This document shows positions 9,701 to 17,495 of a DNA stretch of 64,000 bases, in pieces (the first letter of the stretch is position 1; the number at the start of each line of letters is the position of its first letter). Under the pieces are notes generated by a model. That model was not told the DNA's origin and searched no databases. It saw only the letters and a program-made list of their open reading frames with translations. Source of the DNA: Moorena producens 3L (GTDB taxonomy: Bacteria > Cyanobacteriota > Cyanobacteriia > Cyanobacteriales > Coleofasciculaceae); NCBI RefSeq assembly GCF_000211815.1, contig NZ_GL890840.1, positions 160,327 to 224,326 of the forward strand, in the 5' to 3' direction. The position numbers were made by a program, and so were the translations under genes.

Positions 9701-11043
9701 GAAATTATCAAGTAGGAAGTATTAAGGATGAAATTAGTTCTAACTCAGACTTGAATGGCCACAAACTTTCGGACTTCGATTCCAAGAATATAGGGCATCA
9801 CACTAACAAATATTATCACAATTCATCCGATTATGAAAAATTTTCGGAATTCAATGGCCAAAAGCTAGTGGAGCAAACTGAAAAACCCTTTCATACTTCA
9901 CACTTTAGAGGTGATAATTCCCAGGTGTGGTTTGCTGCGAGTGTCTCACCCCTGCCAAACAATTGTGTGATTTGGGTCGCTCGTAATATTACAGAGCGCA
10001 AACGGGTTCTAGATGCACTTCAGGAAGCTGAAGAGAAGTATCGTAGCATCTTTGAAAATGCCGCTGAGGGGATTTTTCAGATTACACCAGATGGGCGGTA
10101 TCTCAGTGTCAATCCAGCTTTAGCTCGGATGTATGGCTACTCTTGCCCAGAAGAAATAGTGGCTAAAGTGACCGATATTGAACAGCAACTCTATGTCAAC
10201 CCCAACAGCTATGCTGAGTTTATTGCTGCGGTTGAGGAGCATGGTGCTATCTCTGATTTTGAAGCTCGGGTTTATCGACAAGATGGCCAAATCATCTGGA
10301 CGTCTCAGAATGCTCGTGTTGTGGGTGATACTCAAGGGAAACTACTATACTACGAAGGCACTGTAGCCGACATTACCAAGGGCAAACAGGCAGAAGCAGC
10401 ACTGAGAGCTGAACAAGAAAAGTCGGAACACTTGTTGTTGAATATTTTACCTCACTCCATCGCCCAACGATTAAAACAAGAGCCAAAAGCTATTGCGAAT
10501 CGCTTTGACGAAGTAACAATTCTGTTTGCTGATATTGTGGAGTTTACCAAGCTTTCTGCTCGCATCTCTCCCACAGAATTGGTTAATCTACTTAATCAAA
10601 TTTTCTCAAGCTTTGACCAACTAGCGCAGCACCATGGATTAGAGAAAATTAAGACCATTGGAGATGCCTACATGGTGGTTGGTGGTCTACCAAACCCTAG
10701 GGATGACCATCCAGAAGCGATCGCAAACATGGCATTGGATCTCCAACAGGAAATTAGTCGTTTCCAGCGGCATGATGGGGAACCATTCCGCCTGCGCATC
10801 GGGATTAACACTGGTCCTGTGGTAGCTGGGGTGATCGGTATCCAGAAGTTCATTTATGATTTGTGGGGCGATGCGGTTAATGTGGCATCTCGGATGGACT
10901 CTCAAGGGGAACCTGGGAGAATTCAAGTTACTGCTAACACTTACGAGCGTTTACGAGACAAGTATTTGTTTGAAGAGCGAGGGATTATTAATGTTAAGGG
11001 CAAAGGAGAGATGATCACCTATTGGCTGACTGGAAGAAAGTAA
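6781..11043 (+). CDS. UrtA/AmiC-like ligand-binding, multi-PAS, class III adenylate cyclase fusion
   Basis: 1420 residues. Residues 1-380 resemble the UrtA/AmiC branch of periplasmic-type binding proteins (GILHSLRGTMAISE, GCWTSASRKAVLPV, LWYPLQYEGLECSPNIFY). There is no signal peptide, so ligand sensing (urea or short amides by family analogy) would be cytoplasmic. A coiled coil follows, then at least five PAS/PAC units. Two of them, encoded at 8242-8578 and 8599-8935, are nearly identical. The C-terminal class III cyclase domain has metal-binding Asp1251 (FADIVEFT) and Asp1295 (GDAYM), the EKIKT lysine and Asp1360 (YDLWGD) expected for ATP, and catalytic Asn1367 and Arg1371 (NVASR). This supports adenylate rather than guanylate cyclase activity. 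A Ser/Asn-rich insert at about 975-1040 interrupts one PAS domain. No membrane helix is evident. Confidence 0.85.
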   Translation: MPSFNTDNPCMRVGILHSLRGTMAISEAALVEAELMAIAEINQTGGVLGQYIKPIVEDGASKSAEFESKARKLIQEDQVATVFGCWTSASRKAVLPVFEVLNSLLWYPLQYEGLECSPNIFYTGSCPNQQIEPAVNWLVKNYGKRFYLIGSDYIFPLTANKIIKAQLKQLGGTVVGEDYIPLGTQDMGEVITKIKQVRPDVVFNTLNGDSNVAFYRQYKSSGITADQIPIMAVSVAEAELQRIGDTAAGHYASWSYFQSLDTPNNQRFVQNFQRRYGANRVTSDPIEAAYAQVYLWKQAVESAQSFEVDRVRVAAYGQKFDAPGGLIQIEPNHHIGKECRIGRILPTGQFEILFTSERPIKPLPWLGVETCNCASDARTHQYNGSARATPLIEPYSTNVVIELLAEVAQWIEKARYLETNAQALEMATEQLKHEIVERRRIEAELQKAFDELELKVEQRTADLKASNAQLMMEVREREQAQEELRAAKDQLQAVLEAVPGIVSWISSDLRYLGVNRHLAKTFNLSSEGFVGQDIGFLQASSEFNDFVKEFFASPEQDACREVFAIVNDEKRNYVIVAQKYHQGSAAFTVGIDITERQQALDDLRKTKDQLQAVLEAVPGIVSWISSDLLYLGVNRHLAKTFNLSSEGFVGQDIGFLQASSEFNDFVKEFFASPEQDACREVSAIVNHKKHNYVIVAQKYHQGSAAFTIGIDITERRQAEEALRQAEAKYRNIFENAVEGIFQTTPSGRYLSANPALARIYGYESPEVLINTVTNIEQELYVDPNRRSQFIQLLEENGTLVDFESQVYRQDGSLTWICENARAIKDEHRNLLYYEGTVEDISERKQAQEALQRANEVLETRVEQRTAALRDANHQLRIEIVERKHIEAALRKSEAELRVLFGAMTDVITVFDAQGRYMKVVSTNSEVLYSPTTELLGKSVYEVFPPKQAELFVTHIRQVLDTKQTLNIEYSLPIGNYQVGSIKDEISSNSDLNGHKLSDFDSKNIGHHTNKYYHNSSDYEKFSEFNGQKLVEQTEKPFHTSHFRGDNSQVWFAASVSPLPNNCVIWVARNITERKRVLDALQEAEEKYRSIFENAAEGIFQITPDGRYLSVNPALARMYGYSCPEEIVAKVTDIEQQLYVNPNSYAEFIAAVEEHGAISDFEARVYRQDGQIIWTSQNARVVGDTQGKLLYYEGTVADITKGKQAEAALRAEQEKSEHLLLNILPHSIAQRLKQEPKAIANRFDEVTILFADIVEFTKLSARISPTELVNLLNQIFSSFDQLAQHHGLEKIKTIGDAYMVVGGLPNPRDDHPEAIANMALDLQQEISRFQRHDGEPFRLRIGINTGPVVAGVIGIQKFIYDLWGDAVNVASRMDSQGEPGRIQVTANTYERLRDKYLFEERGIINVKGKGEMITYWLTGRK
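8242..8935 (+). repeat. Tandem duplication of a PAS-encoding segment inside the cyclase gene
   Basis: Two copies offset by 357 bases (119 codons) are nearly identical over about 337 bases: 8242-8578 and 8599-8935. Differences are scattered and partly synonymous. Protein differences include RYLGV/LYLGV, REVFAIVNDEKRN/REVSAIVNHKKHN and FTVGID/FTIGID. The low divergence points to a recent duplication or ongoing gene conversion. Confidence 0.9.
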
Positions 11044-11082
11044 CTCATTGTTGAAGGTTGTTCGCCCTTGGCGTCCGAAGTA

Positions 11083-11303
11083 GGGTGGGTTGAGGGTTGA
11101 AGGTTGAGGGTTGAAGGTTGAGGGTTGAAGGTTGAGGGTTGAAGGTTGAGGGTTTAAGGTTGTTCGCGTAGCGTGGCCGAAAGCCCAAGGTTTAAGGTTG
11201 TTCGCGTAGCGTGGCCGAAAGCCCAAGGTTTAAGGTTGTTCGCGTAGCGTGGCCGAAAGCCCAAGGTTTAAGGTTGTTCGCGTAGCGTGGCCGAAAGCCC
11301 AAG
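11083..11303. repeat. Heptamer-based array followed by four 38-bp direct repeats
   Basis: 11083-11151 is built of alternating seven-base units GTTGAAG and GTTGAGG. 11152-11303 is four head-to-tail copies of a 38-bp unit (starts at 11152, 11190, 11228 and 11266) that contains TTCGCGTAGCGTGGCC. There are no spacers between the units. The TTCGCGTAGCG motif recurs beside other repeat arrays at about 21625, 25765 (inverted) and 32025. Confidence 0.9.
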
Positions 11304-11514
11304 GTTGTTCGCCTTTGGCGTTCCCGTAGGGTAGGTTGACCGCCTGCCGATCTTTGGGGGGATCAAAGCTTGACTGTTAACTAGCCCTTACCTTATTAAT
11401 CCTCCATCTGCTTCTGCTTTTGGATAGAAATTTTTAGCCAGGTGTTCCTTGACGGAGTCTGATGGGAATCCTAGAGGAATAAATATTTCTGATTTACTAA
11501 AATCTAGGTTAACC

Positions 11515-11928
11515 ATGAGCAGAGTTTCTGTTACCCAACAGATTGGTTTGATGTTAGGTATCTCCCTGGTGTTCGGTAACTGTTTGGCCAGTCGCAGTCT
11601 TGCCCAAACACTGTTTGAACTTGATGGTCGTGCTTACTTGGTGGGAGCTGATGGTGCTTTCCTGGGTTTAGTGTCTAGTAACCCTGTGGATGAAAAGTCG
11701 ATTTGTAATCAGCTAGGGGATTATGGTAATCTGTCGGGCGTTGATAGTGTGTGGAATCGGGAGGGAAATTATGGGAGTTCTAAGTCACACCTCAGTGCCT
11801 ATAACCCCAGCACAGAATTACCCCCTGCAATTTATTACAGAAAGGCTCAAATCGGTTTTTTGACGGTAAACCCACAAATCGAAAATTCTTTTGATCCTGA
11901 TCTTTTATTTCAGGCTTTCTGCAAATAA
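11515..11928 (+). CDS. Small secreted protein of unknown function
   Basis: An upstream in-frame start exists at 11449, but the ATG at 11515 (MSRVSVTQQIGLML) places a standard signal peptide at the N-terminus, with hydrophobic residues about 10-25 and a likely cleavage after SRSLAQ. The mature part has FELDGRAYLVGADGAFLGLVSSN and two cysteines (SICNQ and the C-terminal FCK) that could pair. Cyanobacterial genomes contain related short exported proteins with an xLxGxDGxFLG motif, from memory and without a known role. It is flanked by repeats upstream and the MurL-like gene downstream. Confidence 0.7.
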   Translation: MSRVSVTQQIGLMLGISLVFGNCLASRSLAQTLFELDGRAYLVGADGAFLGLVSSNPVDEKSICNQLGDYGNLSGVDSVWNREGNYGSSKSHLSAYNPSTELPPAIYYRKAQIGFLTVNPQIENSFDPDLLFQAFCK

Positions 11929-12042
11929 CAGCTTCATCAGGTTGTCAGGAATCGCCCTTTCTCCCCTTCTTTAACACAATAAGGAGGGGATAAGGGTAAG
12001 AAGTTAGGCGCTTTCGCCCTTTGACAACATATCGGTTAAAAT

Positions 12043-13533
12043 ATGGCAATTATAAAACTGACTCATCCTAAATCTCTCACTTCCTCATCGAAGTTTGATG
12101 TGCATGTTCGTGGCGTGACGTTACACTCACAGCCTGCTACGCTGCATATCGACCTTGAGATTGCGGGGCGGTCATTTTTTTCACACATAACCTATCAATC
12201 TATTCCCTCTTGGGATGCCTTATGGGAGCGGTATGATCAGAGCATTGAGCCTGAACTGTTGGGGGCACTTGTGGCATGGGAATGTATGCGATTTTTGGCA
12301 CTGGGGGGCGAGAAGGTTGTTCTTTGTGAAGGGTTGCAATGCAGTGCGACCGTTCGTGAGTTGTGGACTGATTGCTTTCGTAAACAACTCGGCGAATGGC
12401 GCTATCTGAATCAATTGCGCTATCCATCACCGACTTATCCGAAGCTCGTGGTACAAGAACCCATTTCCCAGATTGAGTGTGACGGCTCGACTGCACCTCC
12501 ACAGGCTCAGTATCCCCGTGCCGAAGTCTCGCCGCCACCACGCAAGAGCAGCTTGTTAACCAATGGTGGCGGTAAGGATACCCTGGCTGGCATGTTGTTA
12601 CTGAGGGAAGCTGGTGTGCCATTCGACATGTATGAGGGCTATGTGCCAATCGCCAAGAGCAGCATTGCGCTACAGGAAGCCTTGCTTCAGCGGCTGAAAG
12701 AAGCGGCAGCCCCGCCAGAAAGCAAGACAATTAAGGTTAAGATTGAAGATAATTTCTTTAGTTGCCCTGATCACGTTTTCGAAGCGATGGGGGTAGAAGC
12801 TAAATACAATAAAATTGACTTTATAGTGGGACATACCGCCAATTATATTGGTTACTTTCCTGTCATCCTTTACCATCAATATACCAAAGTATGGTTCAAT
12901 ATCGAACGATCCGCCGATAACAGCATGGCCGACTGGGATGGTAATCCCATTAATCACCAATGGTGCAAAAGTGTTTAATACCAACAAAAGGCCAAGCAGA
13001 TATTTACACAGATCACGAATTGCCATTGGTTTGAAGGCTTTTTCAGTACGCTTCGCGGACTGTACGACATCTCGATCTATGCCATTGTGGCTCAGCATCC
13101 TCAGCTGATGAAAGCGACACATTCTTGCAACTACGGTAAACCTTGGTGCAACCGTTGCCCTAAATGTTGTTTTTGCTACTTGATGATGTGTGCTTATTTT
13201 GATGAAGAGTTTGCTCAAGAGGTTGTCGGCTCTCAAATCAGCCTCTTTAAGATCCCAGAGAACAGAACACACTTCGAAAACCTACTCGATCGGGACAAAG
13301 TGGCTTGGGAATGTGTGCCTTCCCATGAAGAGTGCCGCTTGGCTGGGTACATGTGCTTGCAAAAAGGGATAGACTATCCCTTTTTGCGAGATTTTGCCCA
13401 ATTGTCAAAGAAAGAAGCCGATCGACTTTGGAAAACATACACCGAAATTAATTGGGAAGTCGTTCCTAACAAACTTCATTCCGTCCTTTCGGCACGTTTA
13501 AGGTCAGCACAACAGTATTCAGAATCCCAATAG
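12043..13533 (+). pseudogene. MurL-like ATP-dependent epimerase gene interrupted by one in-frame stop
   Basis: The reading frame from the ATG at 12043 runs 311 codons to a TAA at 12976, then continues open in the same frame to 13533 (496 codons in all). The first part carries a PP-loop-like LLTNGGGKDTLAGMLLL, then IERSADN and INHQWCKS. The second part continues with FFSTLRGLYDISIYAIV, THSCNYGKPWCNRCPKC and further residues. That order matches the MurL family (UDP-MurNAc-L-Ala-L-Glu epimerase: a conserved ERSA segment, NHQxxKS, and a Cys-rich NRCPKC segment). The stop falls where family members continue with an acidic residue, so a single GAA-to-TAA change would explain it. A GTG at 13087 could restart translation of the C-terminal half. 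Family assignment is from motif memory. Confidence 0.65.
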
Positions 13534-13591
13534 CAATGCTAAGTTGTATATTGGAATAGCCGGTGAAGCAAGTGTTTAATTTTACTTACGA

Positions 13592-14818
13592 ATGAAGAAA
13601 TCAGTGTTGTGGTCAATTGCCCTATTTTCAATTGCCCTATCTGTACCTTTAGTCTTAGCGAAATCTCTGTCACCTGGCTCTGAGTTAGAAACATCTTCCT
13701 CAACCTCTTCTGCTCCAAATTCCCCAGATCAAGTTTCCCCTGAATCGGATGGGCTGGCTAACAACGAGGAGACTCCCACATCCGAACTAACCTCTACCGC
13801 CACAGATCCAAAACCATCCCAATCTCCTACCCCCAAGGATGAGAATTCTACTGCTTCTAACTCACCACCCTCACCAACCCTAGCCCAAACTAAAGCTACC
13901 CAAGCATCAACCGCTAGCAACCAGGGCACGAAACAAGCTACTGCTACTACCAAGGATAAATCCCAGGATAAATCGGATAAATCAGCCAAGACTGAGTCTT
14001 CTAATCACAACAACCAGCCGCCCAGCCAGTCTGAAGCGGCTACCAAAAATCAGCAACCAGCAGCAAAGCCATTGAATGATGCTCCGATCCTAGAAATGCG
14101 AGTTGCTGTAGCTAATGGTGTTAAGTCTCTGGTAGTGGCTACCTCAACACCGGGTGAGTTGCTGGATGCTAGGGGTCAGCCCCTGGGTAAACTAACCGCC
14201 AATCAGGGAAGTAATGTTAAACCATTAGGGGACTATATTCAAATTGGTAACTATAAGACCCCCGCAGGGCTTTGGGTGAAGCCCACAAATGGAGGGTATG
14301 TATTAGTAGGAAACCGGTGGTATCGAGGGGATTTGCTATTGATTTATAAGGGAGATAGCATCTTGGCAGTAAACTACGTTGACCTTGAGCTTTACCTGAC
14401 TTCGGTGGTGGGAGCGGAAGTGTATCCTAGTTGGCCAATGGCAGCTCTCAAAGCACAAGCCATTGCTGCTCGCTCCTATGCTTTGGTTCATGCGATTCGA
14501 CCCGCTAGTAAATTCTATGATTTGGGAAACACTCAGCGTTGGCAAGTTTACAAAGGAATCAAATATGAGTGGAACACCACGGCTCAGGCAGTTCAAGAAA
14601 CTCGCGGCATTTTTCTAAGTTACAAAGGTGGGGTGGTAGAATCCTTGTACGCGGCTTCTGACCATATTGTCAAAAATGTATTTGGTGGTCAGGGTATGAG
14701 TCAAACCGGAGCTCGTGACTTGGCTAAGCAGGGTTACACGTATCAAGAAATTTTAGGCAACTATTATCCAGGCACTAGTTTGGCTTGGATTGATACTGTT
14801 GAGGCGGATTACGATTAG
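13592..14818 (+). CDS. SpoIID/LytB-domain exported protein
   Basis: 408 residues with a signal peptide (residues 1-23, ending around VLAKS). A Ser/Thr/Pro/Gln-rich low-complexity linker spans about 25-165. The SpoIID domain covers about 170-400: ILEMRVAVANG, YRGDLLLIY, VNYVDLELYLTSVVGAEVYP, WPMAALKAQAIAARSYAL and QGMSQTGARDLAKQGYTY. In sporulating bacteria the domain cleaves denuded glycan strands; cyanobacterial versions probably act on periplasmic peptidoglycan. The stretch between YAAS and GMSQ is short compared with Bacillus SpoIID, as I recall for cyanobacterial members. The linker suggests a tether across the periplasm or cell-wall association. Confidence 0.85.
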   Translation: MKKSVLWSIALFSIALSVPLVLAKSLSPGSELETSSSTSSAPNSPDQVSPESDGLANNEETPTSELTSTATDPKPSQSPTPKDENSTASNSPPSPTLAQTKATQASTASNQGTKQATATTKDKSQDKSDKSAKTESSNHNNQPPSQSEAATKNQQPAAKPLNDAPILEMRVAVANGVKSLVVATSTPGELLDARGQPLGKLTANQGSNVKPLGDYIQIGNYKTPAGLWVKPTNGGYVLVGNRWYRGDLLLIYKGDSILAVNYVDLELYLTSVVGAEVYPSWPMAALKAQAIAARSYALVHAIRPASKFYDLGNTQRWQVYKGIKYEWNTTAQAVQETRGIFLSYKGGVVESLYAASDHIVKNVFGGQGMSQTGARDLAKQGYTYQEILGNYYPGTSLAWIDTVEADYD

Positions 14819-14902
14819 AGTTTTGTGGCAATTCAGCAACCATATTCTGGAAATATGTGGATAGAATAGATATTTTGTTGTTTTCCACAGGGTGAAACTA
14901 TC

Positions 14903-16105
14903 ATGAGCCGTGCTGAAAAAGTTGTTCTAGCATATTCCGGTGGCGTAGATACTTCGGTTTGTATCCCTTATCTTAAAGAAGAATGGGGAGTCAAAGAGGT
15001 GATCACCCTAGCCGCAAATTTAGGTCAGGGAGATGAATTAGAACCAATCAGACAAAAAGCTTTGGACGCTGGGGCAACAGAATCCTTGGTTGCTGATGCT
15101 ACCTACAGCTTTGTCAAGGACTATGCGTTTCCAGCAATTCAGGCTAATGCTCTTTATGAAAGTCGCTATCCCCTCTCTACTGCTCTGGCTCGTCCCCTGA
15201 TTGCTAAATTATTGGTGGAAACTGCTGAAAAATATGGTGCAGATGCGGTAGCTCATGGTTGTACCGGTAAGGGCAATGACCAGGTGCGTTTTGATGTGTC
15301 GATTATCGCCCTTAACCCCAACTTGAAAATATTGGCACCAGCTAGGGAGTGGGGGTTCTCTCGTGAAGACTCGATCGCATATGGTGAGCGCTTTGGTATT
15401 CCCTCACCAGTCAAAAAGTCTTCCCCCTACAGCATTGACCGTAACCTGCTAGGGCGCAGTATTGAAGCGGGGGTGCTTGAAGATCCGATGGTAGAACCAC
15501 CAGAGGAAGTTTATGCCATGACAAAAGCGATCGCAAATACGCCAGATGAGCCAGAATATATTGAAATTGGCTTTGAGCGGGGTGTCCCCACTATTCTTAA
15601 CGGTAATCTCCTTGACCCCGTGACTTTTATTAGTCAACTGAACGAGTTGGCTGGCAATCATGGTGTGGGACGGATTGACATGGTTGAGAACCGGGTAGTC
15701 GGTATCAAAAGCCGAGAAATTTACGAAACACCAGCCCTATCGGTGTTGATCCAAGCTCATCGTGACTTGGAAAGTCTGACCTTGACTGCTGATGTTACCC
15801 AGTACAAGCGAGGGCTTGAAGACACCTACAGTCAAATGGTCTACAAAGGCTTGTGGTATAGTCCTCTTAAGGAGGCTTTGGATGCTTTCATTCAAAAAAC
15901 CCAGGAGCGGGTATCCGGTACAGTCAAGGTTAAACTTTTCAAGGGTAATGCCATAATTGTAGGGCGTCAGTCAGAGAATTCTCTCTACACTCCGGAACTG
16001 GCTACCTACACCTCGGAAGACCAGTTTGACCACAAGGCGGCTGAAGGTTTCATCTACTTGTGGGGATTACCGACTCGGGTGTGGTCAGCAAAAACCAGGA
16101 GTTAG
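14903..16105 (+). CDS. argG: Argininosuccinate synthase
   Basis: 400 residues, full length. It joins citrulline and aspartate with ATP to make argininosuccinate, the penultimate step of arginine synthesis. The PP-loop AYSGGVDTSVCIPYL is at the N-terminus, followed by AHGCTGKGNDQVRFD, YSIDRNLLGRSIEAG and the C-terminal GRQSENSLY. Start ATG at 14903 (MSRAEKVVLAYSGG). It is monocistronic, and its 3' end converges on the DedA gene. Confidence 0.96.
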   Translation: MSRAEKVVLAYSGGVDTSVCIPYLKEEWGVKEVITLAANLGQGDELEPIRQKALDAGATESLVADATYSFVKDYAFPAIQANALYESRYPLSTALARPLIAKLLVETAEKYGADAVAHGCTGKGNDQVRFDVSIIALNPNLKILAPAREWGFSREDSIAYGERFGIPSPVKKSSPYSIDRNLLGRSIEAGVLEDPMVEPPEEVYAMTKAIANTPDEPEYIEIGFERGVPTILNGNLLDPVTFISQLNELAGNHGVGRIDMVENRVVGIKSREIYETPALSVLIQAHRDLESLTLTADVTQYKRGLEDTYSQMVYKGLWYSPLKEALDAFIQKTQERVSGTVKVKLFKGNAIIVGRQSENSLYTPELATYTSEDQFDHKAAEGFIYLWGLPTRVWSAKTRS

Positions 16106-16123
16106 TAATTTTGGGTTACGGTA

Positions 16124-16173
16124 ATTGGCTAAGGTAATCCTTAACTACCAATTACCGATTGCCCTTAGCCAAT
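16124..16173. terminator. Possible bidirectional terminator between argG and the DedA gene
   Basis: ATTGGCTAAGG (16124-16134) and CCTTAGCCAAT (16163-16173) are perfect inverted repeats between two convergent genes. The loop is long (28 nt) but partly self-complementary, and there is no strong T-run. Position argues for a shared terminator. Confidence 0.4.
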
Positions 16174-16178
16174 CTCAA

Positions 16179-16808
16179 TTAATCCCCGATCTCCAATTTC
16201 TGTCTACGAGACTCCAACCATTTAGGAACAACAATCGAGCCAATCACCAAGATCAGAGCAACAATCGCAAATTTAGATACCGAAGAGATTAATAGTTCCA
16301 GAGGTATCAAGCGTCCGCAAAAGTAGGATAAACTTACCATCACTGATGCCCAGATCGTAGCACCAGCGAAATTGCATAAGAGAAATTTCGGGTAAGGCAT
16401 CTGAACAATCCCTGCCATTGGAGCAGCAAAGATCCGCAGTACTGCCACAAATCGACCAAAAAAAACTGCCTTAGCAGCGTTCTTACGAAATTCGGTTTTA
16501 GCCTCTGTCAGTTGTGCTTCTGTGATCCGGACTAAACCCCCAATTCGCACTAGTAATGGCCAACCACCGATTTTCCCAATCCAGTAACCACAGTTATCTC
16601 CTAGGACAGCACCAGCGATCGCAGAGCATAGGACTACCCAATAATTGAGTTCGCCGCTACCTGCGAGGAAGCCACCTACCAGGGTAATGGTTTCTCCCGG
16701 TATGGGTACCCCAGCGTTTTCCAGGGCAATCCCAAAAAAAACTGCCCAGTAGCCATAGTCGTTAGCTATGTTCTGGACCGTTTCCAACGATAAAAGCTCA
16801 AAAGACAT
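16179..16808 (-). CDS. DedA/SNARE-associated family membrane protein
   Basis: 209 residues with about five hydrophobic segments. The DedA signatures are visible: FGIALENAGVPIPGE near the N-terminus, GAVLGDNCGYWIGKIGG, and FFGRFVAVLRIFAAPMAGI, which carries the conserved arginines. DedA proteins reside in the inner membrane; some act as undecaprenyl-phosphate or phospholipid flippases, so envelope lipid recycling is a reasonable guess here. The exact substrate cannot be told from sequence. Confidence 0.9.
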   Translation of the reverse strand: MSFELLSLETVQNIANDYGYWAVFFGIALENAGVPIPGETITLVGGFLAGSGELNYWVVLCSAIAGAVLGDNCGYWIGKIGGWPLLVRIGGLVRITEAQLTEAKTEFRKNAAKAVFFGRFVAVLRIFAAPMAGIVQMPYPKFLLCNFAGATIWASVMVSLSYFCGRLIPLELLISSVSKFAIVALILVIGSIVVPKWLESRRQKLEIGD

Positions 16809-17034
16809 CCAGCGTTACAAAAATTAATCCTTTTTAATATCTTGGCTCGATCGTCTCTTTTGTGTCAATTAAAGCAGTATTATAGAAAATACTGGACAAA
16901 CACAAACAGAAGCAATCCGAGCTTTTATCAAAAGCTTGCTCAGTAAAATTAAAACTTGACTGGCGATTAATCCCATGCTGATATTAGGTGCATAGTGGAG
17001 CTTCTCGCCAGAGTAGCTAAAATTCACAAAGATA

Positions 17035-17283
17035 TCAGGTTGGTACCAGCTCACCAGGACGAAGCTTTGCCCACTTCCCAGTTTCCTGCTTAAAGCTATT
17101 ACACCCCACAACGTCCCATTCCATTTCGATTATATCTTCAGTAGAACGGATATTGACATTGATGGTGGGCTCAACCGCTTCAAAGTTGGGAGATTCCGTC
17201 AGGTGAGGTACCTGATGCTGGGTTTCCACAGCATGGTATGTAGTACAGCGGTCTACGTAGTGGCAGTTAATGCAAATACACAT
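17035..17283 (-). CDS. ycf34: Ycf34 family iron-sulfur protein
   Basis: 82 residues starting MCICINCHYVDRCTTYHAVE, with four clustered cysteines (CxC-x2-C...C) as in Ycf34 of cyanobacteria and red-algal plastids. LTESPNFEAVEPTINVNI in the middle is also typical. Ycf34 binds a [4Fe-4S] cluster and has been linked to photosynthetic electron-transport regulation. It stands alone and diverges from the downstream CCA-adding enzyme gene. Family confidence is high because of length and the Cys pattern. Confidence 0.88.
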   Translation of the reverse strand: MCICINCHYVDRCTTYHAVETQHQVPHLTESPNFEAVEPTINVNIRSTEDIIEMEWDVVGCNSFKQETGKWAKLRPGELVPT

Positions 17284-17495
17284 TGCTTAAACTCCAATTC
17301 CTTTATTTTAGCATAGCTCAAACCAGACATTTCTTGAGTAGCTTATAGGATAAAATAGTTAACTATTAGCTACTTTGTTTGCTACTTTATTTTCCAAAAA
17401 ATTTCTGTTTCCGATTCCGAAGTTGCGATGTTCTCTATTCGATTTTAGCACATATTGATATATAGTATTCATTCTGAGATTTCAGAAAATGACTA

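Noticed and set aside
11152..11303. CRISPR-like array
   Set aside because: The 38-bp units are head to tail with no spacers, and no cas genes are nearby.
12200..12730. 176-codon minus-strand ORF
   Set aside because: It lies wholly inside the MurL-like gene on the opposite strand and shows no domain; a shadow frame.
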